A program made the position numbers and the translations under genes. Positions 32,915 through 43,683 of a stretch of DNA of 64,000 bases are shown piece after piece. This DNA comes from Vreelandella olivaria. Lineage in GTDB: Bacteria > Pseudomonadota > Gammaproteobacteria > Pseudomonadales > Halomonadaceae. Below the pieces are notes generated by a model. It saw only the letters and a list, made by a program, of their open reading frames with translations. It was not told the origin of the DNA and did no database searches. The stretch covers positions 2,976,001 through 3,040,000 of the forward strand of contig AP019416.1 of assembly GCA_004295565.1 (NCBI GenBank), read 5' to 3'. The stretch's first letter is position 1, and every line of letters begins with the position of its first letter.

Positions 32915-33642
32915 CTAGCCCACCACCTTTATCGCCCAAGGTGCGTTCAACAGCAGCTCAGTTAAAGAACTGAGCACTAGATCGGGGTGACTGTTCTCTA
33001 TTGGCTCCCCATGGTTGTAACCATAGGGCAGCGCCAGGGTAGTAAAACCCGCCGCCTTACCGGCAGCCATATCGTGACGTGAATCGCCGACCATCACACA
33101 CTCAGCTGGCGGTATTTGGCAATGGTGCGCAGCGTTAAGCAGCGGCAATGGATGGGGCTTCTTTTCGGCCAAAGAATCACCGCCGATCCATAGGGCGAAA
33201 TAGTCCAGCAGCTCAAAGTGCTTTAACAGCGGCTCAATAAAACGCTCGGGCTTATTGGTGATCAGCACCAGCATCAGACCTTGCTGATGCAGCGCCTCTA
33301 GGGCTTGCTTTACGCCAGGGTAGAGTGTTGTCAGGGTATAGGGGCAGCGCCGTAGTGCACCATAAACCCATCATAACCGCGCTTCAGAAGAGCAGGTTCC
33401 GGTGCTGCTTTTAGCGCCCAGGTCAGGGCTCTTTCAACCAATACGGGCGCACCATTGCCGACCCAGTCCCTCACCTCCGCCTCACTCGGCGCTGGCAAAT
33501 CCAGCTCATTTAAGGTGCGCGCCACTGCGGCGGCAAGATCCGGCACTGAATCGATCAGCGTGCCGTCCAAGTCGAAGGCAATCAGCCGTTTTCCTTGTAG
33601 CACCGCGTGTCGTTCTGAGTAGTGAATTAAATGTACTTGCAA
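32915..33642 (-). CDS. gph: Phosphoglycolate phosphatase, one frameshift
   Basis: HAD-superfamily phosphatase removing 2-phosphoglycolate. Motif [20 protein letters not shown], motif [12 protein letters not shown], motif III Lys within [11 protein letters not shown], and motif [20 protein letters not shown] are present. A shift near 33340 splits the gene; joined length ~242 residues with a slightly long N-terminus, so the start could be some codons later. In pseudomonads gph follows rpe and precedes trpE; here rpe lies 1.4 kb upstream past ndh. Confidence 0.9.
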
Positions 33643-33760
33643 TGCTCTCTACCCCATTTTCATTAGAAAACCATCTTACCTGTTCCCAGCAAAGGTGCGC
33701 ATTAGTAAGAAGCGCCAGAACCTTCTATGCTGGGGCTAATTTAGTTAAAGAGGTAGTGAT

Positions 33761-35058
33761 ATGCCCACTCCCAGAATCGTGATTGTCGGCGCCGGCGCAG
33801 GTGGTTTAGCCCTCGCGACACGTTTAGGTCGCACCTTAGGTAAGCGAAAACGCGCAGAAATTGTGCTGCTGGATCGCAATACCACCCATGTATGGAAACC
33901 TCTGCTCCACGAACTGGCCACCGGCGTGCTGAACTCCAGCATGGACGAGGTGGATCTTCGCGGGCACTCATCGGCGCACTTCTATCGCTTTCAGCGCGGC
34001 TCGCTCACCGGCATCAATCGCGAGCAGCAGATGCTCCAATTAGCCCCGATCCTTGACGAAGAGGGATACGAAGTCCTACCCGCCCGAGAGCTTGCCTATG
34101 ACTACCTGGTCATGGCAATAGGCAGTGTTTCCAACGATTTCGGCACGCCCGGTGTGGCGGAGCACTGCCACTTTATTGATTCCCCCGAGCAGGCCAAAGC
34201 GTTCCAGCGCGATATGATCAATACCTTTCTGCGCTATACCGACCCCAACCTGCGCCAGCATACGCAGTTGACCATTGGAATTGTCGGCGGCGGAGCAACA
34301 GGCGTAGAGCTTGCGGCCGAGTTGTTTGATGCTTCGCGCATGCTCAATGCCTATGGCGTGACGGCGCTGGATAACCAGCAAATCAGTGTGCACTTGCTAG
34401 AAGCAGCCCCCGCTTGCTGCCGGGGCTTTCGGAACGGGTCAGTCAAACGGTTAAAACAGAGCTTGAAGAGATGGGCGTGACGGTTCACACCGATACCGCC
34501 GTGAAAGAGGCTCAAGAGTACCAGTTGGTCACTGGTGACGATGAGGTGATCAAGACCGACATCAACGTCTGGGCAGCGGGAATCAAGGCGCCGCCGTTTT
34601 TGGCGGAGCTGGGCCTCACCACGAATAAGAAAAACCAAATTGAAGTCAACAGCACTCTGCAAAGTGTCGATGATGAGAAGATTTTTGCCCTAGGCGACTG
34701 CGCCAGTTGCCCAATGGGAGAAAGTGGCACGGTGCCGCCTCGCGCCCAGGCGGCTCACCAGCAGGCTAAGCTGCTCGCCAAAAATATCGTCAAGCGACTA
34801 GATGGCAAACCACTCGCCGATTTCCGCTACCGCGATCACGGCTCGTTGGTATCGCTGGCCCGCTACGATGCAGTGGGCAATTTAATGCGTAGCTCCGCCT
34901 CCAAAGGCTTGTTTTTAGAGGGCTGGCTGGCCCGCCAGGCCTATGCATCGCTCTACCGCATGCACCAGCTCTCTATTCATGGGGCGCCGAAGACGGGGCT
35001 AGCGTGGCTGGTCGATAAGCTTAACCGTTACTTAAAGCCGCGCATGAAGCTTCACTAA
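33761..35058 (+). CDS. ndh: Type II NADH dehydrogenase, one frameshift
   Basis: Membrane-associated, non-proton-pumping NADH:quinone oxidoreductase. FAD Rossmann motif IVGAGAGGLALATRLGRTLG at the N-terminus; NADH motif IGIVGGGATGVELAAELFD near residue 170; the FALGDCASCP flavin segment after a shift near 34410. The C-terminal part (YRMHQLSIHGAPKTGLAWLV) is the usual membrane-binding helix. Joined length ~432 residues. It is inserted, in opposite direction, between rpe and gph. Confidence 0.94.
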
Positions 35059-35079
35059 ACGACACTACGACACTGACGT

Positions 35080-35772
35080 TTACTTGGCCAGCGCCGCACG
35101 CATCTGCTTGATTACCGTGTCATAGCCGTGGGGATCGCTGGCCTGGTGGGCGCTGAAAATGGCGGATCCCGCCACAAAGGTATCGGCGCCCGCGGCGGCG
35201 ATCTCGGCGATGTTATCCACTTTCACCCCGCCGTCGATCTCCAGGCGTATATCAAATGTTGAGGCGTCAATGCGCGCCCGCGCCTCGCGCAGCTTATCCA
35301 GCGTACCGGGGATAAACGACTGGCCGCCAAAACCTGGGTTAACGCTCATTAGCAGCACCATATCGACTTTATCCATCACATAGTCGAGATAGGAGAGCGG
35401 CGTGGCCGGATTAAACACCAGGCCAGCTTTACAGCCGCCATCACGAATGAGCTGCAACGAGCGATCGATATGCTCAGACGCCTCCGGGTGAAAGGTTATG
35501 TAGCTGGCGCCCGCCTCAATAAAGTCGCTGATCATGCGGTCTACCGGCTTGACCATCAAATGCACATCAATGGGCGCCGTCACGCCGTGTTTACGCAGCG
35601 CTTTGCACACCATGGGGCCAATGGTCAGGTTGGGCACATAGTGATTATCCATGACGTCGAAGTGCACTACATCCGCGCCAGCCGCCAGCACGTTATCTAC
35701 TTCCTCGCCAAGCCGCGCAAAGTTAGCGGAAAGAATAGAGGGGGCAATCAAAAAGTCCTGCGCAGCGGTCAT
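35080..35772 (-). CDS. rpe: Ribulose-phosphate 3-epimerase
   Basis: Interconverts ribulose-5-P and xylulose-5-P in the pentose phosphate pathway. Intact TIM barrel of 230 residues. [18 protein letters not shown], the metal/catalytic strand [35 protein letters not shown] and EIDGGVK are all typical. Convergent with ndh, 21 bases between stops. Confidence 0.97.
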   Translation of the reverse strand: MTAAQDFLIAPSILSANFARLGEEVDNVLAAGADVVHFDVMDNHYVPNLTIGPMVCKALRKHGVTAPIDVHLMVKPVDRMISDFIEAGASYITFHPEASEHIDRSLQLIRDGGCKAGLVFNPATPLSYLDYVMDKVDMVLLMSVNPGFGGQSFIPGTLDKLREARARIDASTFDIRLEIDGGVKVDNIAEIAAAGADTFVAGSAIFSAHQASDPHGYDTVIKQMRAALAK

Positions 35773-35877
35773 AGCACGTTCCTAAATTAACAGGGGGAAT
35801 AAGTCGGCTATGTTACCAGAGCCACCTACTAAGCCCCATCACCTATACAGCTTTGCATTGGACATCTGCGCACACTT

Positions 35878-35896
35878 ATATTCTTAAATAGAATAT
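35878..35896. promoter_or_regulatory. Inverted repeat ATATTCT-N5-AGAATAT before sbp
   Basis: Perfect seven-base arms about 100 bases upstream of the sulfate-binding protein gene, in an AT-rich stretch. CysB sites contain TTATTCC-like half sites, so this could be the activator site of the sulfate cluster; the match is loose. The AAGGAG ribosome site for sbp lies near 35983. Confidence 0.45.
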
Positions 35897-35997
35897 AAAA
35901 CGTGATTGTAATTCCACATTGATAGATTTAACCTTGCAGCTATTGTGACACGACTATTTAGCGATACTTTGCGCTTACAGTTTTAAGGAGTTTCTCT

Positions 35998-37008
35998 ATG
36001 GCACTGCCCACCATTTTCCGCCGCAGCCTGGTTGCCATTGCACTAGGCGTTACCGTTAGTGGTACCGCCGCTGCCCAGGAGCGGGAACTGCTCAACTCTT
36101 CCTACGATATCGCGCGGGAGTTATTTGCAGCAATCAATCCCGAGTTTCAGGCCTGGTGGCAGGAAGAGCACGGCGAGGAGATTGAGATTAGCCAGTCTCA
36201 TGGCGGCTCTTCCGCCCAGGCCCGTGCCATTCTTCAGGGCCTGCGCGCCGATGTGGTGACCTTTAACCAGGTGACCGATGTGCAGGTACTTGCCGATGCA
36301 GGCCTCGTGGCAGAAGATTGGCAGGATGCGTTTGAGAACAACGCTTCGCCCTACTACTCTACCACTGCCTTCCTTGTGCGTAAGGGCAACCCCAAAGGTA
36401 TTGAGAGCTGGGACGACTTAGTCAAAGAAGATGTAAAGGTGGTCTTCCCCAACCCGAAGACCTCCGGCAACGGCCGCTACACCTACTTAGCCGCTTGGGG
36501 CTTTGCCGAGAACGAGTTCGATGGCGATGAAGAGCAAATTGAAGACTTCATGCGCACTTTCCTAGCGAATGTGGCGGTATTCGATACCGGCGGTCGTGGC
36601 GCAACCACTAGCTTTATCGAGCGTGAAATTGGTGATGTGCTGATTAGCTTTGAGTCTGAAGTGAACAATATCCGCAGCGAGTATGGCAGCGACGACTACG
36701 AAGTGATCGTGCCACCGGTGAGCATTCTGGCCGAGTTCCCCGTTGCCGTTGTGGGCGAAAATGCTGAGCGCAACGGCAACAGCGATTTGGCCCAGAGCTA
36801 CCTTGAGTATCTTTATACCGAAGAGACTCAGCGTCTGCTTGCAGGCTTTAATTACCGCGTGCATAACGAGACCGTGGTTGAAGAGTTTGCCGACCAGTTC
36901 CCGGAAACCGAACTGCTTGAAGTGGATGAGGTGTTTGGCAGTTGGGATGAAGCCATGGAGACTCACTTTGGTAGTGGTGGCCTTCTCGACCAGTTACAGC
37001 GCCGCTAG
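35998..37008 (+). CDS. sbp: Sulfate/thiosulfate-binding periplasmic protein
   Basis: Receptor of the sulfate ABC importer. Signal peptide ending TVSGTAAAQ. The mature protein starts with the family sequence [34 protein letters not shown], the [20 protein letters not shown] segment, and [20 protein letters not shown] form the anion site. Intact, 336 residues. First of four genes reading sbp-cysT-cysW-cysA. Confidence 0.96.
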   Translation: MALPTIFRRSLVAIALGVTVSGTAAAQERELLNSSYDIARELFAAINPEFQAWWQEEHGEEIEISQSHGGSSAQARAILQGLRADVVTFNQVTDVQVLADAGLVAEDWQDAFENNASPYYSTTAFLVRKGNPKGIESWDDLVKEDVKVVFPNPKTSGNGRYTYLAAWGFAENEFDGDEEQIEDFMRTFLANVAVFDTGGRGATTSFIEREIGDVLISFESEVNNIRSEYGSDDYEVIVPPVSILAEFPVAVVGENAERNGNSDLAQSYLEYLYTEETQRLLAGFNYRVHNETVVEEFADQFPETELLEVDEVFGSWDEAMETHFGSGGLLDQLQRR

Positions 37009-37034
37009 TATTCACTCATGAGCCAGCCTGAACT

Positions 37035-37889
37035 ATGAGTCAACTTGCCTCCTGGCGAACCGGCAGCACCCGTGTGCTGCCGGGTTTTGGCCTTTCTATG
37101 GGTATCAGCGTGCTGTTTATCTCGCTGGTGCTGCTACTCCCTATTACGGGTCTGTTCGGTCAGTTAGCGGAGCTCAGCTTTGCCGAATACTGGGCGATCA
37201 TCACCGAAGGGCGCGTAGTTGCCAGCTATATGGTCACCATTGGCGCGGCAGCCGTTGCAGCGATTATCAACGCCATCTTTGGCTTATTGTTGGCGTGGGT
37301 GTTAGTTCGATACGACTTCCCTGGCAAGCGCTTACTCGATGCCTTAATGGATCTCCCCTTTGCACTCCCCACCGCGGTGGCTGGCATCACGCTGGCAACC
37401 CTTTATGCCAGCAGCGGCTGGATGGGTGGGTTGCTGGAACCACTGGGGTTTCAGGTCGCCTACACCTGGGTAGGCATTGCCCTGGCCATGGCCTTTACCA
37501 GCATTCCGTTTGTGGTGCGTACGGTGCAGCCAGTGCTGGAAGATATGCCTGCAGAAGTCGATGAAGCCGCCATGTCATTGGGTGCTACCGACGGCGTCGC
37601 CTTTCGCCGCGTGATACTGCCACACATTTGGCCTGCTCTGGTGACAGGTACCGGTCTGGCGTTTGTGCGCTCACTGGGTGAATTTGGCGCGATTATCTTT
37701 ATCGCTGGCAACATGCCTTATGAAACCGAGATCACCGCACTGATGATTTTCGTCAAGCTGCAAGAGTATGACTATGCGGGGGCATCGGCCATTGCCTCGG
37801 TGGTGCTGTTTGTCTCGCTGGCGCTGCTGCTGGCGATCAATATTTGGCAAGGGCGTTTTGTACGTCGCCTGCACGGAGGTAAGGGGTAA
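37035..37889 (+). CDS. cysT: Sulfate ABC transporter permease CysT (CysU)
   Basis: One of two inner-membrane subunits. Begins with the family segment VLPGFGLSMGISVLFISLVL, then six or so helices, and has the EAA loop EVDEAAMSLGATDGVAFRRV that docks on CysA. Intact, 284 residues. The stop overlaps the start of cysW by one base (taATG). Confidence 0.96.
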   Translation: MSQLASWRTGSTRVLPGFGLSMGISVLFISLVLLLPITGLFGQLAELSFAEYWAIITEGRVVASYMVTIGAAAVAAIINAIFGLLLAWVLVRYDFPGKRLLDALMDLPFALPTAVAGITLATLYASSGWMGGLLEPLGFQVAYTWVGIALAMAFTSIPFVVRTVQPVLEDMPAEVDEAAMSLGATDGVAFRRVILPHIWPALVTGTGLAFVRSLGEFGAIIFIAGNMPYETEITALMIFVKLQEYDYAGASAIASVVLFVSLALLLAINIWQGRFVRRLHGGKG

Positions 37890-38718
37890 TGCGTCGAATT
37901 GGTGATGCGCCACTTATCCGGCGCCTGCTGATAGGTACCGCCCTGGTGCTGTCAGCGCTGTTTTTACTGCTGCCTCTGGTAGCCATTTTTGCCCAGGCGT
38001 TCTCTCAGGGCGTCATGGTGTTCTGGGCGAACGTCAGCAACACCTTCACCCTGCACGCCATTGGCTTAACGCTGGTGATTGCGCTCCTGACCATTCCCGT
38101 ATGCCTGGTATTCGGCGTTGCCCTGGCATGGTTGGTCACGCGCTTCAGTTTCCCTGGGCGACGCATTCTGCAAACGTTGATCGATATCCCCTTTGCAGTC
38201 TCCCCCCGTTGTGGCTGGCCTGATTTACCTGCTGCTCTATGGCCGCAACGGCTGGATCGGCTCGTGGCTGGACGGCTATGATATTCAGCTCATGTTCTCA
38301 TGGCCGGGCATTCTGATGGTGACCATCTTTGTTACCTGCCCCTTTGTTGCCCGCGAGCTGATTCCGTTAATGCAGGCGCAAGGTTCCCGTGAAGAGGAGG
38401 CGGCGGTAACCCTGGGCGCCTCCGGCTGGACGACCTTTCGACGCGTTACGCTGCCCAATATCCGCTGGGCACTACTGTACGGCGTGATTCTTACCAACGC
38501 CCGCGCGGTAGGGGAATTTGGCGCTGTCTCGGTGGTTTCAGGGGCTATTCGTGGCAAAACCAACACACTCCCCCCTGCACCTTGAGCAGCTTTATCAGGA
38601 TTATAACGCCGTGGGGGCCTTTGCCTGTGCGGCCCTACTCGCCTTTATTGCCCTACTGACGCTCGCCGCCAAGGCCGGGCTGGAATGGCGCGCTGCGCGC
38701 CGGGAGGCATTTGCATGA
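37889..38718 (+). CDS. cysW: Sulfate ABC transporter permease CysW, two frameshifts
   Basis: Second permease subunit. Membrane helices such as [21 protein letters not shown], and the EAA loop [39 protein letters not shown] is a conserved CysW/CysT segment. Shifts near 38205 and 38570 split it into three; joined length ~277 residues. The last codons share ATGA with the cysA start. Confidence 0.94.
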
Positions 38719-39773
38719 GCATTCACTTACACAACATCGCCAAACACTTCGGCAACACTCAGGCATTAGAGCCAATTAACCTGGATATTCACGATGGTGA
38801 GCTGGTTGGCCTGCTGGGCCCGTCTGGTTCAGGCAAGACCACCTTGCTGCGGATTATCGCCGGCCTGGAGAGTGCCGACCACTCGGCCCAGCCGGGTAAA
38901 ATTCTGTTTGGTGACCGCGACGTGACCAATGTGCATGTGCGTGATCGTCGCATTGGCTTTGTTTTCCAGCACTACGCGCTGTTCCGCCATATGAGCGTTT
39001 ACGACAATGTTGCCTTTGGACTGACCGTGCTGTCGCGTAAACGCCGCCCCAGTAGCGGTGAAATTCGCGCACGGGTGTTTAGGCTGCTTGAAATGGTCAA
39101 GCTGGAACACCTGGCCAACCGCTACCCGGCGCAGCTTTCCGGCGGCCAGCAGCAGCGTGTGTCGCTTGCTCGCGCGTTGGCCGTGGAGCCGGAAGTACTG
39201 CTGCTCGACGAACCCTTTGGCGCGCTTGATGCCAAGGTGCGTCAAGAGCTTCGCCGCTGGCTACGCCACCTGCATGACGAGTTCAATTTCACCAGCGTCT
39301 TTGTCACCCACGACCAGGAGGAAGCGCTGGAGCTTTCTGACCGTGTGGTAGTGATGAGCAATGGTCGCATTGAGCAAATTGATACCCCCGATGAGCTCTA
39401 CCGTGAGCCCAAAAACCGCTTTGTGTTCGAGTTTTTAGGCGATGTGAATCACCTGGAAGGCAACATAACCAACGGCGTCCTCACCTGCGGTGACGCCTAT
39501 TGGCACGTGGATCTACCCGATGGTCACGAAGAGCTGCTGCTGCGCCCTCACGAAGTGCGGCTAACCGAGCAGCCCACCGCTGAGAGCCACCTGCCAGTCA
39601 CCATCACGGCGATCTCGCCGGTGGGCGCCGAGGTGCGCGTGGAACTAGAGGCTGATTGGCTGGCCCAGCCCTGGCTTGCGACCGTGCGCCATACTGACTT
39701 TGAGCACTTGTCACTACGCCGCGGGCAGCGCTTATTCGCCCACCCCCGCCACTGGCGGCGTTTCCCAAAGTAG
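38715..39773 (+). CDS. cysA: Sulfate ABC transporter ATPase CysA
   Basis: Energises sulfate import. Walker [11 protein letters not shown]-loop FVFQHYALF, signature [15 protein letters not shown], Walker [13 protein letters not shown], and switch His in [13 protein letters not shown]. The C-terminal ~110 residues form the TOBE-like regulatory domain ([14 protein letters not shown]). Intact, 352 residues from ATG 38715, which overlaps the cysW stop. Confidence 0.97.
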   Translation: MSIHLHNIAKHFGNTQALEPINLDIHDGELVGLLGPSGSGKTTLLRIIAGLESADHSAQPGKILFGDRDVTNVHVRDRRIGFVFQHYALFRHMSVYDNVAFGLTVLSRKRRPSSGEIRARVFRLLEMVKLEHLANRYPAQLSGGQQQRVSLARALAVEPEVLLLDEPFGALDAKVRQELRRWLRHLHDEFNFTSVFVTHDQEEALELSDRVVVMSNGRIEQIDTPDELYREPKNRFVFEFLGDVNHLEGNITNGVLTCGDAYWHVDLPDGHEELLLRPHEVRLTEQPTAESHLPVTITAISPVGAEVRVELEADWLAQPWLATVRHTDFEHLSLRRGQRLFAHPRHWRRFPK

Positions 39774-39821
39774 AAACGAAAGCGATGGAACAAAGCCGCG
39801 TAGCATAACGCTATTGTAGAA

Positions 39822-39858
39822 GCGCTAGTTGCCCCAAGCGGGGCCGCTAGTGCTAGCG
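39822..39858. terminator. Hairpin between cysA and the alkB-like gene
   Basis: GCCCC-AAGC-GGGGC at 39831-39844 sits inside CGCTAG and CTAGCG arms, giving a two-part stem. It lies between two convergent genes. No strong T run, so moderate confidence. Confidence 0.5.
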
Positions 39859-39873
39859 TTTCATAAGATGATC

Positions 39874-40491
39874 TCAAAAGCGCATTTGCCTAAAGGTTAG
39901 GCTCACCCGCGGCTCAATATCTCTCTTGGTTTTGGGAAGGCTATGTAACCAATTTTTCTGTGTGGCACCTTTCATAATCAACAGGCTGCCGTGGGCTAAA
40001 ACAAGCGAAACACTCTCCCCTGTTTGTCTATGTTTAAACGCAAACTTCCTCTCCCCACCTAAACTCAACGCCCCGATGGCGCCATTCTCGACAAGGTCTT
40101 TTTCGGCATCGCTGTGCCAGCTCATGCCCTCCTCCCCCGAGCTATAAAAATTACCCAGGCATGAATTAAACACCTCTCCACACTCTCCCTCGACCCGCTG
40201 TTTCATCCCGCGCAGAAAGTTCGGCCACGCTAATGCCATTTTTGTGTATCCAGAGTAAGTATAAGAAACCGGCTTATCCGCATACCAGGCTATCTTGCGT
40301 TTAGTAACGATCTCTTTGCCATAAATAAAGGCGCGATCATGCTCCCAGCTTAGTTTGCTTAGGCACTTTGCTAAATACATATCGGCAGTGGCGGTATCCA
40401 CGATTTTGCCGTGGTAGTAGGCCTCGCCATCCTGTGGAAGCAAATTAATCAGCTTCATATCGTCATTTTCAAACAGATCGGTATATGTCAT
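39874..40491 (-). CDS. AlkB-like 2-oxoglutarate/Fe(II) dioxygenase
   Basis: DNA- or RNA-alkylation repair enzyme family of the ALKBH2/3-like branch. The iron ligands are in NFYSSGEEGMSWHSDAEKD (H-x-D) and the C-terminal NWLHSLPKT (distal His), with the 2-oxoglutarate-binding arginines in EPRVSLTFRQM. ALSLGGERKFAFKHR is also typical. Start ATG 40491 fits the family; an upstream extension is unconserved. The gene is clearly AT-richer than its neighbours, as is the DMT gene next to it, which suggests recent transfer. No Ada or AlkA gene is near. Confidence 0.88.
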   Translation of the reverse strand: MTYTDLFENDDMKLINLLPQDGEAYYHGKIVDTATADMYLAKCLSKLSWEHDRAFIYGKEIVTKRKIAWYADKPVSYTYSGYTKMALAWPNFLRGMKQRVEGECGEVFNSCLGNFYSSGEEGMSWHSDAEKDLVENGAIGALSLGGERKFAFKHRQTGESVSLVLAHGSLLIMKGATQKNWLHSLPKTKRDIEPRVSLTFRQMRF

Positions 40492-40640
40492 AGCAATGCC
40501 TATTTTATACTCACTACAAAGACAGCAAGAAACGGGTTTTTCTCCCACTCATAGGGGGGCAATACTGAGCGCTATGGGTAAATCTCCAGGGCTTGGCTGA
40601 TACCTGTCGGCTAAGAGAAAACGTTGAAAAGGGTCATAAA

Positions 40641-41533
40641 ATGAGAGCAATAGACTATCTGCGACTACTGTCGCTAGCCGCTATCTGGGGTGCAAGCTTT
40701 CTTTTTATGAGAATCGCCTCACCGGCGATAGGCCCGATTAACACAGCTTTTTTTAGAGTCTTTTTTGGCCTTATTGGCTTGGCTATTATCATCGCCATCA
40801 TACGTAAAAGCCTGGCGTTCAGAGGCAAGTTAGGCAAGATTTTGATTTTGGGTGCCATCAACTCAGGTATTCCCTTCCTGATGTACAGCATAGCTGCAAC
40901 ATTACTACCTGCTGGCTATTCAGCGATTCTAAATGCCACGACCCCTTTAACAGGGGCCATGATCGGCTTTTTTATCTTTAGCGAGCGTTTAACTATAAAA
41001 AAATGGCTGGGCGTAACGCTAGGTATTATCGGCATTACGGTTATTACCACCGTGGGTGATTCAAATATTGTTGGCAACATCTATATCGGCGTTGCGGCCT
41101 GTATCATAGCCACTATTGGTTACGGCTTTGCTGGCTTTCTTACCCGAAAATGGATAACTCAACAGGGCGGCCTGGATTCAACGTTGGTTGCGTTCGGCAG
41201 TCAAATAGGTGCTACCGCTTTTCTCAGCCCCTTTTACTTTGGAACATCTCATCTGGCCCCAGCATTGATTGGCTTCAAGTTGATGTGTGGGTCAGCCTGC
41301 TCGCAGTCGGCTTTTTATGCACCTCCATCGCTTATATCCTTTATTTTAGATTGGTCGCTGACATTGGGCCGTTACGGTCGCTCACCGTTACATTCTTGGT
41401 GCCGCCCTTCGCTGTACTATGGGGCTTTTTAATTCTTGATGAAACGCTATCCAGCGGATTCTTGCTTGGCTCTTTGATCGTTTTACTTTCCGTTTGGTTA
41501 ATCGTGGGGCCCGATTCGAAAAAAGCAGCCTAG
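40641..41533 (+). CDS. DMT-family (EamA) transporter, one frameshift
   Basis: Ten-helix inner-membrane exporter or importer of small metabolites; substrate unknown. Two EamA repeats: LSLAAIWGASFLFMRIASPA with FRVFFGLIGLAIIIAII, and the second beginning YIGVAACIIATIGYGFAG. PLTGAMIGFFIFSERLTIKK and ILDETLSSGFLLG are the usual repeat ends. A shift near 41255 splits it; joined ~297 residues. AT-rich composition like the alkB-like gene. Confidence 0.88.
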
Positions 41534-41691
41534 CGCACTAGATTGCGTCTCTTCTTTCGGAGTCACAGCAGTGTGCAAAAGCAATATGCAGTGAGGTGTG
41601 GAAAGTGACTGAGCAAAGCCACATCGCCAGAACATACCGCCAACGCGCTACCCGCGTTATACTGGCGTTTTAGCCATAGCGGAGGATGACC

Positions 41692-42282
41692 ATGCTTCGG
41701 CGTCACTTTTACGGATTTCAGGTGTACTGCTTGCCAGCGCGTGGCTTGCCGGTTGCGCCAGCCCCCAATATTTACAGCTCAGCCCACAGCGCAGCGCGGA
41801 GGTACCAGGTAGGCTCGGGCCAGCAGGTCACGGTGATTGCCCAGGATGGCCGCGAGAGCGATATTATTGGCAACCGAGCAGGCGGCGGTATGTCGACGGC
41901 GCATATTACCGTGAGCAGCCACGAGTTGATTCCGCGTTTGCAGGAAGAGGCCGAGCGCGCCGTGCGGGACATGGGTTTTAGCCCCACCACGGAGCAGGCC
42001 GAAGGCCGCCCGAGCTTAACGCTGGAGCTTGCCAGCCTCAACTATGCCCGTGGCGACAGCGGCCAGCCACTGGTCGATGAAGCGCGTCTTGAAGGTGTTT
42101 TCCGCGCGATTGCTAAAAACAAGGGCACCACCTATACCGGCACCTATACATCGCGCCGTACCCAGGGTTATGCCCTTAAACCGGACGCTGATAGCAATGC
42201 ACGTATGCTCAGTGACCTAGTTAGCGATGGTTTGAACCGCGCCTTTAGCGACCCGGAACTGGGCCGTTTACTCGCACGCTAG
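41692..42282 (+). CDS. YajG-family lipoprotein, two frameshifts near the N-terminus
   Basis: Outer-membrane-type lipoprotein of unknown function. In the corrected frame the leader reads LLASAWLAGCASPQYLQLSP with the lipobox LAGC; shifts near 41715 and 41815 hide it. The mature part has GSGQQVTVIAQDGRES and the family's AERAVRDMGFSP helix. ATG 41692 is chosen because GGAGG lies six bases before; ATG 41686 abuts it directly. ~196 residues. Confidence 0.82.
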   Translation: MLRRHFYGFQVYCLPARGLPVAPAPNIYSSAHSAARRYQVGSGQQVTVIAQDGRESDIIGNRAGGGMSTAHITVSSHELIPRLQEEAERAVRDMGFSPTTEQAEGRPSLTLELASLNYARGDSGQPLVDEARLEGVFRAIAKNKGTTYTGTYTSRRTQGYALKPDADSNARMLSDLVSDGLNRAFSDPELGRLLAR

Positions 42283-42310
42283 GCCTCTCTTTTCACAGCA
42301 GTGCAGACAA

Positions 42311-42344
42311 GGGCCGCGTCTTTTAGCTTCTAGAGACGCGGCCC
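42311..42344. terminator. Strong GC hairpin at the tpm end
   Basis: GGGCCGCGTCT (42311-42321) pairs with AGACGCGGCCC (42334-42344), an 11-pair perfect stem with a 12-base loop. It overlaps the last codons of tpm and lies after the convergent yajG-like gene. On the plus strand no T run follows; the structure may stop both transcripts. Confidence 0.6.
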
Positions 42345-42962
42345 GCGTCGTTCCAGTGCCCACACGCTCTCCGTTCGGCCACGCTCATCGGGGCTGCCCT
42401 CGTCCAGAAACGTCAGCGTAAAGTTAGGGGTGAACAGGTTTTCGATCTCGCTTTTGGGCACGCTATAAGGTGGCCCAGCACTGCCATCAGGGTGCGACAA
42501 ACTAATCAGCAAACCTTTGGCACCAGGCGGCACCAACTGAGCAAGGTGAAACGCATAGCGCTGCCTTGTTGCAGGTGGCAGCGCTATCAGCGAGGCGCGG
42601 TCGTAAAATGCACCAATCTCGGCAGCCTGCTGAATATGCAGATGAAAAAAGTCCCCGCACCACAACTCCACATTACCTTGGCGGGAAATCGTAAATCCTG
42701 CCTGACGGTAGCGGGATACGGCGGTACTGCGCTGAGCCAAAAACTGCTCAACCGCCTCAGGTGCAAACTCAATCCCCAGCACTGGATGCCCTTCATCCGC
42801 CAGCCAGCGCATATCAAGGCTTTTACCACACAGTGGCACCAGCACTTTGGTGCGATTAGCAATCCCAAGTGACGCCCAATGGCGCAGCAACGCCGGATGC
42901 GCCTGCTGTAGATGAAAGCCAATACGCCCCTCTTGCCAACGCTTGCGCCACTGATCGCTCAT
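42330..42962 (-). CDS. tpm: Thiopurine S-methyltransferase
   Basis: SAM-dependent methyltransferase; bacterial members methylate thiopurines and also selenium or tellurium compounds. Intact, 210 residues. MSDQWRKRWQEGRIGFHL is the standard start, then VLVPLCGKSLDMRWLADEGH (SAM site), GIEFAPEAVEQF and the YDRASLIALPP segment. Start ATG 42962. Confidence 0.94.
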   Translation of the reverse strand: MSDQWRKRWQEGRIGFHLQQAHPALLRHWASLGIANRTKVLVPLCGKSLDMRWLADEGHPVLGIEFAPEAVEQFLAQRSTAVSRYRQAGFTISRQGNVELWCGDFFHLHIQQAAEIGAFYDRASLIALPPATRQRYAFHLAQLVPPGAKGLLISLSHPDGSAGPPYSVPKSEIENLFTPNFTLTFLDEGSPDERGRTESVWALERRGPRL

Positions 42963-42975
42963 GGTTCGGCTGCCT

Positions 42976-43620
42976 TCAGGTGATCTTAGAACCAGCGGTC
43001 GCGCTTTTACGCCGACGGGGTAGGTGCGGCACAATCAGCCCCACCAATAAACCCGCGCCAGCCACACCACCGCCGTACATAAAGTAACGCATCAGCAGGT
43101 CTTCTTCCTGAGTTTCCAGGCGCGCTTGGAGCGCCCTCACTTGCCGGCGGGACTGCTCTGCTTGTGCATCCAACTCTTGATTGCTGGCCTCAAGCTCGGC
43201 AATGCGGCGCTCGCGCAACTCTAACGTCTCCGTCATGGAGGCCGTACGCTGCTCCCAGGTGTCATTGATACCCTCGAGCTCGGCGGTGAGTTCCTCTACC
43301 TGGGCTTCTAACGCAGGTAGCTGTTCAATCGCACTAGGCGTTTCTTGAAGTTCGCTGCTCAACACCCAGACCGCATTGCCATCGCTGTTACGCACACGGG
43401 TGTAGTCACCACTGGTTTCCAACACCTCGACCTGCTCGCCTGCGTTGAGCGTACCGATGATGCGATAACCATCGGTGGGGCCGCTGCGCACATAGGTGCT
43501 CAGCTCATCGGTCACCCATGCCTGATTAGCGGACTGGGCAGTGGCATCGAAGCTGGTAACAGTGAGTAAAAAACCAGCCGCAGCGGCATAATTTCGATAA
43601 CGAGTTCTATTTACTAGCAT
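42976..43620 (-). CDS. SH3 domain protein of the YgiM/TIGR04211 family
   Basis: Envelope protein of unknown function. Order: signal peptide (AAAAGFLLTVTSFDATAQ), bacterial SH3 domain (WVTDELSTYVRSGPTDGYRI, GEQVEVLETSGDYTRVR), a long coiled coil (residues ~95-170), a transmembrane helix (GGGVAGAGLLVGLIVPHL) and a basic tail. This order matches YgiM. Likely inner-membrane anchored with the SH3 domain in the periplasm. 13 bases before tpm. Confidence 0.87.
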   Translation of the reverse strand: MLVNRTRYRNYAAAAGFLLTVTSFDATAQSANQAWVTDELSTYVRSGPTDGYRIIGTLNAGEQVEVLETSGDYTRVRNSDGNAVWVLSSELQETPSAIEQLPALEAQVEELTAELEGINDTWEQRTASMTETLELRERRIAELEASNQELDAQAEQSRRQVRALQARLETQEEDLLMRYFMYGGGVAGAGLLVGLIVPHLPRRRKSATAGSKIT

Positions 43621-43683
43621 GACATCATGTCCTGATTAAAAACGCTGCAAGGCGGACGAAGCCAACAGCGCTTATCGCCTAAC

